Shown piece after piece: positions 1 to 7,464 of a stretch of 64,000 nucleotides of DNA. Positions within the stretch are counted from its first letter, which is position 1; each line of letters starts with the position of its first letter. This DNA comes from DASVDE01 sp963740065 (lineage in GTDB: Bacteria; Actinomycetota; Thermoleophilia; Solirubrobacterales; 70-9). The notes beneath the pieces were generated by a model. It was not told the DNA's origin. It ran no database searches and saw nothing but the letters and a program-made list of their open reading frames with translations. The stretch spans positions 186,001-250,000 of the forward strand of contig CAVUCS010000004.1 of assembly GCA_963740065.1 (NCBI GenBank), read 5' to 3'. The position numbers and the translations under genes are program-made.

Positions 1-745
1 TGCTGGGCTTCGGCGCCGGAGGCTTGACCCGCTCCGGCGGCTCGGTCGGGGCCGGGCCACCGGCCTCGAGCACGAACTTGAAGACAGCGGCCGCCAACAG
101 AGAGCCGACGATCGGGCCGACCAGGTAAGGCCAGACGCCGCCCCACTCATTGCCGACCAGCGCCGGGCCGAACCAACGCGCCGGGTTGAAGGAACCGCCA
201 TCCAGCGGACCGCCAACCATCACGATGAAGCCCAACGTTGTGCCGATTGCCAGTGGCGCCCACTCCTTGAAGCTCTTCTTCGAGAAGACGGCGGCGAGAA
301 TCACGAGCACCAGACAGAAGGTGCCGACCGCCTCGACGATTCCACCGGCGAAATTGCCGCTGAGCAGACCGCTCACCTGCGGCGCGCCATAGTTCGTAGC
401 CCGACCTTCGTCGAGCAGCAAGCCCTTACAAAGCAGCGCGCCGAGCACGCCGCCAGACAGCTGAGCCAGCATGTAGATGACCGCGTCGATCGGGCTGATT
501 CGCTTGATCGCCGCTGCCGCCAGCGTTACCGCCGGGTTGAAATGACCGCCGCTGACCACACCGAACATGACGATTAGGCCGAACAGCAGGAATGCGTGGA
601 CGAGACCGATGACGGCGAAGTCCGAGCCGAACTGCGCCTGGTTCCCCGTGGCGACGAACAGCACAACGACGCTGGTGATGAAAAAGACCAGCAAGAAGGT
701 GCCGATCAGCTCAGCAAGGTATGCCGCGAGTCCTCGTTCCTGCAC
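1..745 (-). CDS. MIP-family channel, aquaporin/glycerol facilitator (3' end beyond window)
   Basis: Integral membrane channel for water or small neutral solutes such as glycerol. The reverse-strand translation starts at a GTG (743-745) preceded by a strong AGGAGG Shine-Dalgarno. It shows both signature half-helix loops: GGHFNPAVTL in the first half and GGSFNPARWFGP in the second, with six hydrophobic segments between and around them. The C-terminus turns proline-rich (PAPTEPPERVKPPAPKPS) and runs off the left edge, so this is a near-complete gene lacking its stop. It lies 43 bp downstream of the NMT1-like lipoprotein gene on the same strand, so co-transcription is possible. Whether it conducts glycerol or only water cannot be settled by eye; the Arg of the second NPA loop (NPAR) is present. 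Confidence 0.93.
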   Translation of the reverse strand, partial: MQERGLAAYLAELIGTFLLVFFITSVVVLFVATGNQAQFGSDFAVIGLVHAFLLFGLIVMFGVVSGGHFNPAVTLAAAAIKRISPIDAVIYMLAQLSGGVLGALLCKGLLLDEGRATNYGAPQVSGLLSGNFAGGIVEAVGTFCLVLVILAAVFSKKSFKEWAPLAIGTTLGFIVMVGGPLDGGSFNPARWFGPALVGNEWGGVWPYLVGPIVGSLLAAAVFKFVLEAGGPAPTEPPERVKPPAPKPS

Positions 746-788
746 TTTCTCCTCCTACTTAGTTCCCAGGAAAGGTTGCGGCGGCAGT

Positions 789-1752
789 CTAACCGGCTGG
801 CGAGCGAAAAAGGCTTTCGACCGTCGGCTCGCTCTGAAGGAGACCATGGCTGACGTCCCAGCTTGCCCAGCTTCGAAGGCTTGGGTAGTTGAATGGAGCT
901 GGGCGCAGGATTGGGAGCAGGACGTCCAGCTGGGCCTTCTGATCGGCGGGGTTGAGGCCTGGGACTGCGGTGAGGAGGTCGTTTAGGGCCTGGGAGGGGT
1001 GATCGGTCGTGAAGCGGTAGCCGCGAGTTGTGGCGCGCACCATGGCGCTCACCAGCTTTGGGTTCTCTCTCAGGGTGCGGCGGGAGGTGGCGAGGATCAG
1101 CTCCGGATACGCCGGGGCGCCGTAGCGATCCACCTTGAAAACCCGGATCGGAATGCCTTGACGACGCAGGGCGACCCCCTCCGCGTTCCAGAAGCCAGTC
1201 GCGGCTTCGACTATTCCGGCGGCCAGGGAGGAGACGGCATTGAAGCCGATCGTCACCCGCTTGACCCCGGCGGGATCGCCTCCGTCAGCGCTCATCTCCG
1301 AGTCGACCACGGCGTCGTCTGAAGGCAGACCGGTCACACCGACGGCCCTGCCCTCCAAGTCACGCGGGCGACGCACCGGGCCCTTTCCGCGGGCGATCAC
1401 CGAGGCGAGCGGCCGCTGCACCAGGGGCATGACGCCCACCAAGCCGAGGCCGCGCTCCGCCGCGATCCCTAGGTCGTGGATGTCGAGGATCGCGAAATCT
1501 GCCCTGCCCGCCGCCAGCAACTTCGGCGCGTCGGTCGATTCCCCCGGTTGGCGAATCGTCAGGTCGACGCCGGCATCTCGGTAAAGGCCCCTGCTCCCGC
1601 GCGGCGTAGATCCCGGAATGGACAGCGTTGGGAACGAAGTCGAGCACGATCGTCGCGCCGCTCGGCGCGCCCGGTTCAGCGCCGCCTCCCCCGCAACCGG
1701 CAACTCCGCCGAGCAGGAGAGCGGCCGCCAGCAGCGCGGCAACTCGACTCAT
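789..1752 (-). CDS. NMT1/ThiY-like substrate-binding lipoprotein, apparent +1 frameshift
   Basis: Predicted extracytoplasmic binding lipoprotein of an ABC importer of the NMT1/THI5-like family, which often binds pyrimidine precursors of thiamine or similar nitrogenous ligands. The N-terminus has a short hydrophobic signal and lipobox (LLGGVAGC) followed by a Gly run, then a strand typical of the family (VLDFVPNAVHSGIYAAREQG). At about 1588-1591 the frame breaks. Skipping one base in a run of four C (plus strand) joins AAREQG to LYRDAGVDLTI, the expected continuation, and gives 320 codons to the TAG at 789-791. The second half has the ADFAILDIHDLGIAAERG region expected of this fold. No permease or ATPase gene is visible in the window. 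Either a sequencing insertion or a recent pseudogene; the first is favoured because several unrelated genes here show the same defect. Confidence 0.8.
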
Positions 1753-1764
1753 GTGGCGCAGAGA

Positions 1765-2079
1765 CTATTCGAGCATGCCCTCGATCAACCGCGGCAGCTC
1801 GCGGGCCATGCGAGACCTCGGGACAACGAGCGCCAGCCCCGCCTTTTCACCTCGTCGCTTCATCTCCACGTCAACGTGCGAGTAGAAGCCGAGCGCCGGG
1901 ACCCCAGTCGATGCCACCGCCTCAGCATCGACCGTATCCAAGTCGCAGACGATCGCATCAGCCTCCAACGCCTCAGGCATGGACGCCACGACGGACACTT
2001 CGTGACCGGCCGCCCCTAGGCCCTCCTGGGCCCTGCTGGCCAGCATCAAATCGGGGACGACGACGAGAACCCGAGCCAC
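1765..2079 (-). CDS. small receiver-like (Rossmannoid) protein
   Basis: 104-residue protein starting at GTG 2077-2079, whose first base is the last base of the upstream stop (TAGTG overlap), so translation is probably coupled to the preceding gene. The sequence begins with a beta strand VARVLVVVPD, then alternates helices and strands (HEVSVVASM, ADAIVCDLDTV, GVPALGFYSHVDVE, AGLALVVPRS), like a response-regulator receiver fold. It lacks an obvious acidic pocket, and the usual conserved Lys is not clear, so phosphorylation is doubtful. A longer in-frame ORF upstream is only the shadow of the neighbouring gene. No function is assigned beyond the fold guess. Confidence 0.6.
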   Translation of the reverse strand: MARVLVVVPDLMLASRAQEGLGAAGHEVSVVASMPEALEADAIVCDLDTVDAEAVASTGVPALGFYSHVDVEMKRRGEKAGLALVVPRSRMARELPRLIEGMLE

Positions 2080-2441
2080 TACTGCGCGCGGCGTTCGCGG
2101 AACTCTTCGCGCACGCTCTCCGGCCGACCCCACATCTGGACCACCTCGGCGCGACCTTCGCGCGCCTCTCGCAATACAAGCTCCCCGGTCACGCCATCGG
2201 CGTCGAGCTTTGCCAGCACCCCCCCGACGCTCTCGGCGGCAGCGGCGTGTCCAAAGCTCTGGGCAACGATCAGCCGCCAGTGCCACTCGGAACTTGAGTG
2301 TGGCTGCGCGTTGATTTGACTCAATGCCACCGCCGTATCGACGTACTGACGTTCGTCGTCGATCCGCAGGTCCAGCTCAAGATCGGTCCAATCGGAGGGC
2401 ATCGAGTCGAGCACCTCTTGGAAATCGTCGGCGAGAGCCAT
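2079..2441 (-). CDS. conserved hypothetical small protein
   Basis: 120-residue acidic-to-neutral cytosolic protein (start MALADDFQEVLDSMPSDW). It has no signal peptide, membrane segment or metal motif. It contains a predicted helical N-terminus, a strand-rich middle (TDLELDLRIDDERQYVD) and a basic C-terminus (REEFRERRAQ). It sits between an SRPBCC-like gene (9 bp upstream) and the receiver-like gene (1-base stop/start overlap), suggesting a small operon running 2915 to 1765. I do not recognise the family; the coding call rests on codon use, spacing and translational overlap. Confidence 0.6.
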   Translation of the reverse strand: MALADDFQEVLDSMPSDWTDLELDLRIDDERQYVDTAVALSQINAQPHSSSEWHWRLIVAQSFGHAAAAESVGGVLAKLDADGVTGELVLREAREGRAEVVQMWGRPESVREEFRERRAQ

Positions 2442-2450
2442 GCCGGAAGC

Positions 2451-2915
2451 CTAGCCACTGAAGTGGCGACGCAACCTTTTGTGGCGGTGTCGGAAGATGG
2501 CGGCGAACAGCGGATGCAACCATCGGCCCGGAAGCGGCAGCCGCGGCTCCCAGGCAACGCGATCGCTGACGACGCAGCCTCCCTCCAGCATCGGCTCGAT
2601 TCTGCGCTCGTGCTCCCATAGCCGCTGCGAGAGCATCGTCGAGCGCTCCAGGAAGCCCCGCCCACGATCGATGCGCTCGAGGCCGAGGTCGTCGTAGTCG
2701 ATTGGAAGAAAGCCGAAAAGCAACACCCAACTGCGTCCGAGCCGACCCGGCTCGACAGATGCGAGTTCAAGCTGATCGAGCCCACGGGGGACCGTCATGC
2801 GAAACCAGGGCGCGAGCTCGTCGTTGATCCCCTCGGCACTCATCACTCGGGTCCAGACGGCCATCGGGTCGGCCATCAGTCGCGATTCGACGCGAATCTC
2901 GGCTCGTCGTTCCAT
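2451..2915 (-). CDS. SRPBCC/polyketide-cyclase-like protein
   Basis: 154-residue soluble protein. The N-terminus reads IRVESRLMADPMAVWTRV, the beta1-alpha1 opening typical of START/SRPBCC ligand-binding folds. A central strand (GRSWVLLFGFLPIDYDDLGLERI) and a final long basic helix follow (LHPLFAAIFRHRHKRLRRHF), close to the pattern of polyketide cyclase/dehydrase-like proteins. Such proteins bind hydrophobic ligands in a deep cavity; the ligand here is unknown. Its start codon directly abuts the stop of mntH (2915/2916), so it is probably transcribed from the mntR-mntH promoter or read through from it. Family assignment is by fold-level resemblance only. Confidence 0.65.
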   Translation of the reverse strand: MERRAEIRVESRLMADPMAVWTRVMSAEGINDELAPWFRMTVPRGLDQLELASVEPGRLGRSWVLLFGFLPIDYDDLGLERIDRGRGFLERSTMLSQRLWEHERRIEPMLEGGCVVSDRVAWEPRLPLPGRWLHPLFAAIFRHRHKRLRRHFSG

Positions 2916-4232
2916 CTAGCCGACGAAGAGGTCGACGATCAGGAAGACGTTGAGAGCGATTATCAGTGCGGCAAAGGTGCCCGCGAGCGCGCTCAGCCAG
3001 TTGGGATTGGCGAGCGAGCCCATGATGTCGCGGCGCCGGGCGATCATCAGCAACGGCACCAGGGCGAAGGGGATGCCGAAAGAGAGGACCACCTGGCTGA
3101 GGACGAGGGCGTCGGTTGGGTTGAAACCGATGCCGAGCACCAGCAGCGCCGGCGCCAGCGTTATTGCCCGGCGCAGAAAGAGCGGGATGGAGCGCTCAAT
3201 GAATCCCTGCATCACGACCTGCCCGGCCATCGTTCCCACTGAAGAGGAGGCGAAACCGGAGGCAAGCAAGGCGATCCCGAACACGGTTGCCGCGTTTCCG
3301 GAGACCAGCTCCTGCAGCCCGGCGTAGGCGCCTTCGATGCTGTCGACTCCGGTCAGGCCGCTGGTGTTGAAGAGCGCCGCGGCGACGATCATCATCGAGA
3401 GGTTGACCACCCCGGCAAGCGAGAGGGCGATCACGACATCGACTTTCTCGAAGCCGAGGATCTTCTTCTTCTCGGCGTCGTTGCGGCCGACGATTCGTTT
3501 CTGAGTCAGAGCCGAGTGCAGATAGACGACGTGAGGCATCACCGTCGCGCCGATGATCCCGGTGGCAAGCAGGAGGCTCTCGGTCCCGGCGAAGCCCGGT
3601 ACGAAGAGGTGCGTGCCGATCTCGCTCGCCGCCGGCTTGGCGTGGAACAGCTCGATCACGAAGGAGGCGACGACGACTCCGACGAGGGCCGTGATCCCCG
3701 CCTCCAGCTTGCGGAAGCCCATCTGCTGCAGGGCGAGGATCGCGAAGGCGCCCACCCCCGCGATCACCCCGGCGGGGAAAAGCGGGATGCCGAACAGCAG
3801 GTTGAGCCCGAGAGCGGCGCCGACGACCTCGGCGATGTCGGTCGCCATCGCGACGACCTCGGCCTGCAGCCAGAGGCCGACGGAGGTACGCCGCGAAAAG
3901 GTCTCCCGGCAAAGCTCGGCCAGATTCTTGCCGGTCGCGATCCCCAGCTTGGCCGACTGGGTCTGAACCAACATCGCGACCAGGTTGGCCGAGAGCACCA
4001 CCCAGAGCAGCAGGTAGCCGAACTTGGCGCCTCCGGCAATGTTCGTGGCGAAATTGCCGGGGTCGATGTAGGCGACAGCGGCAATGAAGGCCGGGCCGAG
4101 AAAAGGCCAGATGCGACGCGGGCCACGACTGTGGCCGTCCAGCGAGCGACGAGCGGCGGCGGCAACCGCGGCCTCACCGGGGAGAACATCCTCAACGGTC
4201 GCCTCACTCACCGGCGGGGGCGGGGGCTTCAC
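2916..4232 (-). CDS. mntH: Nramp-type divalent metal (Mn2+/Fe2+) transporter
   Basis: Proton-coupled importer of Mn2+ and related divalent metals. The 438-residue protein has the diagnostic TM1 motif DPGNFATNIAGG, which supplies metal-binding Asp and Asn, and the TM6 motif MPHVVYLHSAL. About eleven hydrophobic segments cover residues 45 to 438. The N-terminus is a Pro-rich and charged tail. The start ATG overlaps the stop of the DtxR/MntR-type regulator by four bases (ATGA, 4229-4232), so both are co-translated. This context makes manganese the likely physiological substrate, with expression shut off by the regulator when metal is plentiful. Length and motifs match the family. Confidence 0.95.
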   Translation of the reverse strand: MKPPPPPVSEATVEDVLPGEAAVAAAARRSLDGHSRGPRRIWPFLGPAFIAAVAYIDPGNFATNIAGGAKFGYLLLWVVLSANLVAMLVQTQSAKLGIATGKNLAELCRETFSRRTSVGLWLQAEVVAMATDIAEVVGAALGLNLLFGIPLFPAGVIAGVGAFAILALQQMGFRKLEAGITALVGVVVASFVIELFHAKPAASEIGTHLFVPGFAGTESLLLATGIIGATVMPHVVYLHSALTQKRIVGRNDAEKKKILGFEKVDVVIALSLAGVVNLSMMIVAAALFNTSGLTGVDSIEGAYAGLQELVSGNAATVFGIALLASGFASSSVGTMAGQVVMQGFIERSIPLFLRRAITLAPALLVLGIGFNPTDALVLSQVVLSFGIPFALVPLLMIARRRDIMGSLANPNWLSALAGTFAALIIALNVFLIVDLFVG

Positions 4233-4699
4233 CGGCGACCCCCCTCTCCGGCCGGCGGCAACAGGTCCGGGCCGGGAATCGGCGTGCCATGGGGGTCATG
4301 GCTCGGCTCGCCCAGCTTGGCAGCGATCAGCAGCTCCAGCTCCTCGGAGATGTAGTGCTCGAGCACTTCCGCCTCCTCGTGAACGCGGTCGCTCGGCATC
4401 CCCAATGCTTCGGAGAGGTATGCCTCAATCAACCGGTGGTGGCGAATCACCTCGAGCGCGACCTTTTCGCCGGCTGCGGTCAACCTCACCCCCTTATAAG
4501 GGAGGTAGTCGACCAACCCCAGCCCGTCGAGCCGCTTCAGCATCGAGGTCGCTGTGGCCGGAGTGACCCCCAGCCTCTCGGCGACCTCGCCATTGGTCAC
4601 CGGACCCTCGCGATCCAGCGAGAGCGCGTAGATCGCCTTGGCGTAATCCTCTATGGCCTCAGAAGGTTTTGACACGTCTAAATCAGAATTTTGGCACAT
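4229..4699 (-). CDS. mntR: DtxR/MntR-family metal-dependent repressor
   Basis: Metal-sensing transcriptional repressor. An N-terminal winged helix (about residues 12-75; AEDYAKAIYAL-like opening, helix-turn-helix around NGEVAERLGVTPATATSMLKRL) is followed by the dimerisation/metal-binding helical region with the HHRLIEAYL and HEEAEVLEHYISEEL motifs, carrying His and Glu ligands. There is no C-terminal SH3 (FeoA) domain, so it is the short MntR-type. It is co-translated with mntH (ATGA overlap). Start choice is uncertain: the ATG at 4699 lies inside the second operator-like box, while an in-frame GTG at 4675 would leave 148 residues starting V-S-K-P-S-E and lies beside the first box. A purine-rich GGAAGGG stretch precedes the ATG at a long spacing. 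Confidence 0.88.
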   Translation of the reverse strand: MCQNSDLDVSKPSEAIEDYAKAIYALSLDREGPVTNGEVAERLGVTPATATSMLKRLDGLGLVDYLPYKGVRLTAAGEKVALEVIRHHRLIEAYLSEALGMPSDRVHEEAEVLEHYISEELELLIAAKLGEPSHDPHGTPIPGPDLLPPAGEGGRR

Positions 4700-4704
4700 C
4701 TAAA
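4667..4704. promoter_or_regulatory. tandem operator-like boxes in the mntR/ygfZ divergent region
   Basis: Two 16-bp boxes, TTTTGACACGTCTAAA (4667-4682) and TTTTGGCACATCTAAA (4689-4704), are direct repeats with a 22-bp period, two helical turns. The first is itself close to a perfect palindrome of form TTTnGACnnGTCnAAA. They lie at the 5' end of the metalloregulator gene and 26 bp before the divergent GTG start of the ygfZ-like gene. Autoregulation by the MntR-like protein is inferred from position and symmetry; binding is not shown. Confidence 0.6.
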
Positions 4705-4729
4705 AGACGACCCTTCCTAGAATTGAAAT

Positions 4730-5683
4730 GTGACCGATACCTCCACAGTCGAACTGGACGCCCAGTACCGGCAGCTGCGCGAAGAATGCGGGCTGCTCGA
4801 TCGCTCCACCCGGGGCAAGCTCCTCTTCAGCGGCCCGGACGCGGCCGAGTACCTACAGGGACAGTTGACCAACGACATCGAGGCGCTCGAACCGGGCGAC
4901 GGTTGCTACGCGGCGCTACTTGACCGCAAGGGCCACATGCAGGCCGACATGCGCGTCCTGCGCCTCGAATCGGGGGAGGTCTGGGTCGACACAGAGCCCG
5001 AGGGTCTCGATGCAACGCGGCGACACCTTGAGATGTACAAGATCGGCCGCGAAGTTGAGATGGCCAATGTGACGGAGGAGCGCACGATCCTCTCGCTGAT
5101 CGGGCCGCGCAGCGCCGAGGTCGCCGGGACCCCTCCCCTCCCTGAATACGCAAATGAGGCGACCTCGATCGCCGGGGTCGAATGCCTCGCCGTCGGCACC
5201 GGCGAAGGCATCGACCTGATCGCTTCCGTCGTCGACGCCGATCGGCTATGCGCGGCTTTGCTCGACGCGGGCGCCAACGAAGTCTGCGCGGCCGCCACAG
5301 AGATCCTGCGGGTAGAAGAGGGCACTCCTCGCTTCGGAGCCGAGATGGGGGCTCAAACGATGCCCGCCGAGGGAGGCATCGTCGACGCCGCAGTCAGCTT
5401 CACCAAGGGCTGCTACATCGGGCAGGAAACTGTCGCCCGCCTCCACTACAAGGGACGGCCTAATCGCCTTCTGCGCGGCCTCAGGCTCAACGCCCCAGCC
5501 AAGCCCGGCGCCCCCGTGCTTCTCGGTGAGAAGGAGGTGGGAAGCATCGGAACTGCCTGCGTCTCCCCCGGGCAAGGAGCGATCGCGCTGGCCATCATCC
5601 GCCGCGAAGCTGAGCTGGGCGCCGAGCTGACCGTAGGCGAAGACGGCGTTAAGGCTCGCGTAGTCGACTTGCCGTTCAGTTAG
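4730..5683 (+). CDS. YgfZ/GcvT-like folate-binding protein
   Basis: 317-residue member of the aminomethyltransferase (GcvT) fold family, YgfZ subfamily, which uses tetrahydrofolate and supports iron-sulphur enzyme maintenance and tRNA modification in other bacteria. The family signature is seen at FTKGCYIGQETVARLHYKG (K-G-C-Y-x-G-Q-E), followed by the C-terminal barrel (PNRLLRGLRL onward). The N-terminal half has the GKLLFSGPDAAEYLQGQLTNDIE opening. Translation starts at GTG 4730, because ATG 4728 is followed at once by a stop in its frame. No clear Shine-Dalgarno is seen. The gene diverges from mntR across 30 bp containing the operator-like boxes, so it may share metal control. The full glycine-cleavage role is unlikely without gcvH/gcvP nearby. 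Confidence 0.88.
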   Translation: MTDTSTVELDAQYRQLREECGLLDRSTRGKLLFSGPDAAEYLQGQLTNDIEALEPGDGCYAALLDRKGHMQADMRVLRLESGEVWVDTEPEGLDATRRHLEMYKIGREVEMANVTEERTILSLIGPRSAEVAGTPPLPEYANEATSIAGVECLAVGTGEGIDLIASVVDADRLCAALLDAGANEVCAAATEILRVEEGTPRFGAEMGAQTMPAEGGIVDAAVSFTKGCYIGQETVARLHYKGRPNRLLRGLRLNAPAKPGAPVLLGEKEVGSIGTACVSPGQGAIALAIIRREAELGAELTVGEDGVKARVVDLPFS

Positions 5684-5695
5684 ATTCTCCCCGCG

Positions 5696-6181
5696 ATGGG
5701 TCGTGGGAAAAGCAGGCGGGTGGCAATGGCCACCGCCCTCGGGGCGCTGGCCTTTCTCGTCGGCTGCGGTGCGCAGGAGCGAACCAGCGACCCGCGTCCC
5801 TCTCCCCCCGTCCGGGTAAGCGTCACGATCACCCGCGACGCAATCACCGCTCAGCCGCGGATCATCGGCGTCGGCCCCGACCGGACCCAGCAGATCCCCC
5901 AGAACCAGCACACGTCTCAGCCACCGATCCGCACCAACGCTCCGCTGACCGTGGCCATCGTCTCCGCCAACCTCACGGACTTCCCCACGCGCTTGGTGGT
6001 CAGCGGGCCGAAAGACGTCGTCTCCGGCCCGCTCGTCGCCAACGGCAACGGCACCTTCCAGGTGGGCCTTCCAACCGGCATCTACATCCTCAGGGCCGCC
6101 GGCATTCCCGGCGCCGAGCCCGCCCGCCTCGCAGTGGGTCCATACAGGGCCTCCTCGCAGAACGACCTCTTGCTGCCGTAG
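5696..6181 (+). CDS. secreted lipoprotein, hypothetical
   Basis: 161-residue protein with a basic N-terminus, a hydrophobic segment (MATALGALAFLVGC) and a lipobox cysteine at about residue 24, so it should be a membrane-anchored exported lipoprotein. The mature part is Pro/Thr-rich at first, then strand-rich (VRVSVTITRDAITAQPRIIGVGPDR, shortened here; PLTVAIVSANLTDFPTRLVVSG), ending in a compact beta domain (NGTFQVGLPTGIYILRAAGI). This resembles small Ig-like or cupredoxin-like solute-facing domains, but no copper ligands are evident. It follows the ygfZ-like gene by 12 bp on the same strand. Function unknown. Confidence 0.7.
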   Translation: MGRGKSRRVAMATALGALAFLVGCGAQERTSDPRPSPPVRVSVTITRDAITAQPRIIGVGPDRTQQIPQNQHTSQPPIRTNAPLTVAIVSANLTDFPTRLVVSGPKDVVSGPLVANGNGTFQVGLPTGIYILRAAGIPGAEPARLAVGPYRASSQNDLLLP

Positions 6182-6244
6182 GCCGCTGCAAGCGGCTTTT
6201 CAGCCCAACGGTTCCGTCTGCCCGGTGCGTCAGCCTGGCTGGAG

Positions 6245-7420
6245 ATGATCATTGCCCTCGCGATAGCCGTCATTGCGCTCGCCGCGGCGCTCTCCTATGT
6301 CGTCGTCACGCGCCCCCAACAGCAGGCGCCTGCCGATCCCGGCCCCGCCATTCAGGAGGCGACATCCAGGGCGATCGCCGAAGCTATTCCCGGCTTTCTG
6401 CAGGCCAACGATGAGGCCCGCAAGGTCGATGCGAAGACCGCGGAGGCGGCGCTCGACAAGCGCCAGGCCGAAATCAAAGCGCTGACTGAGCGGATCGCCA
6501 AGGGTCAAGAGAAGATCGAGGCCGAAGTCCGCAGACGCGGCGAGGCCGACCTACAGACACGCACCCTGCTCGAGCAAATGGGCCAAACCGTCGGCAACCT
6601 AAACGCGGAAACCGCCGGCCTGAAGAAGGCGCTGCGCCAGCCCCAAACCCGCGGCCAGTGGGGGGAGTTGCAGCTGAGACGTTGCGTAGAGATCGCGGGA
6701 ATGACGGAACACGTCGATTTCGAGCTACAGGAGACGCTGCGGACCGACGAAGACGCTCGACTTCGCCCCGACGCTCGCTTCCTCTTGCCGGAAGGACGCA
6801 GCTTCATCGCCGATTCCAAGGTGCCCCTGGATGCCTTTCTCGACGCCCAGGAGGCGGAGATCGAGTCCGAGCGGCTGGTCCAGCTCAACCGTCACGCCCA
6901 GCAAGCGCGCGAACACATCCGCAGCCTCAGCTCCAAGGACTACCAAGGCCAGTTCAAGACTGGGGAAATGCCGGATCTGGTGATCTGCTTCATTCCCAAC
7001 GAGCCCGCGATGCACGCTGCCTTCGCGGCCGATCCGACTCTCTTCGACTACGCCCTCGAGCGTAACGTGCTCGTCGTCAGCCCAACCTCGCTGATCGGTC
7101 TGCTGCGAACCATGGAGCTGGGCTGGCGACAGGAGCGAATGGTCGCGGAAGCCGCCGAAATTGCCGACGCCGCCGGCACGCTGCACGCCCGGTTCTCCAA
7201 GTTCCTCAGCGACTTCAACAGAGTTGGCAGGGGCCTAACCTCTGCCGCCACCGCATACGACTCTGCCGTTGGCTCGATGGAACGTCGCCTGCTGCCACAG
7301 TTGCGCAAGGTTGAGGGGTTGGGGGTCGCGCCCGGCAAGGAAATCGAGCCCCCGGAGCCGATCGAAATCACGGTCCGCGAAATCTCCGCCCCCGAGCTGC
7401 ACGACCCCAAGGCCGCCTGA
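6245..7420 (+). CDS. rmuC: RmuC-family DNA recombination protein
   Basis: 391-residue RmuC-type protein, a family with a nuclease-like fold that limits inversions at short repeats. An N-terminal transmembrane segment (IIALAIAVIALAAALSYVVV) is followed by a coiled coil (about residues 60-130). The conserved core then begins at RGQWGELQLRRCVEIAGM and includes the RPDARFLLPEGRSFIADSKVPLDAF region, with acidic and Lys residues typical of the PD-(D/E)XK-like centre, and the later FIPNEPAMHAAFAADPTL motif. Length matches the family. It lies 63 bp after the lipoprotein gene and 44 bp before ccr; no functional link to either is evident. Confidence 0.93.
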   Translation: MIIALAIAVIALAAALSYVVVTRPQQQAPADPGPAIQEATSRAIAEAIPGFLQANDEARKVDAKTAEAALDKRQAEIKALTERIAKGQEKIEAEVRRRGEADLQTRTLLEQMGQTVGNLNAETAGLKKALRQPQTRGQWGELQLRRCVEIAGMTEHVDFELQETLRTDEDARLRPDARFLLPEGRSFIADSKVPLDAFLDAQEAEIESERLVQLNRHAQQAREHIRSLSSKDYQGQFKTGEMPDLVICFIPNEPAMHAAFAADPTLFDYALERNVLVVSPTSLIGLLRTMELGWRQERMVAEAAEIADAAGTLHARFSKFLSDFNRVGRGLTSAATAYDSAVGSMERRLLPQLRKVEGLGVAPGKEIEPPEPIEITVREISAPELHDPKAA

Positions 7421-7464
7421 GTAGGATTCGCCGCCCGTCACCGATTCGACCCGCGGAGGATCCT

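Noticed and set aside
3516..4355. Long plus-strand open frame opposite mntH/mntR
   Set aside because: Low-complexity, charge-rich translation with no domain; it mirrors the well-supported minus-strand genes and is a GC-rich shadow.
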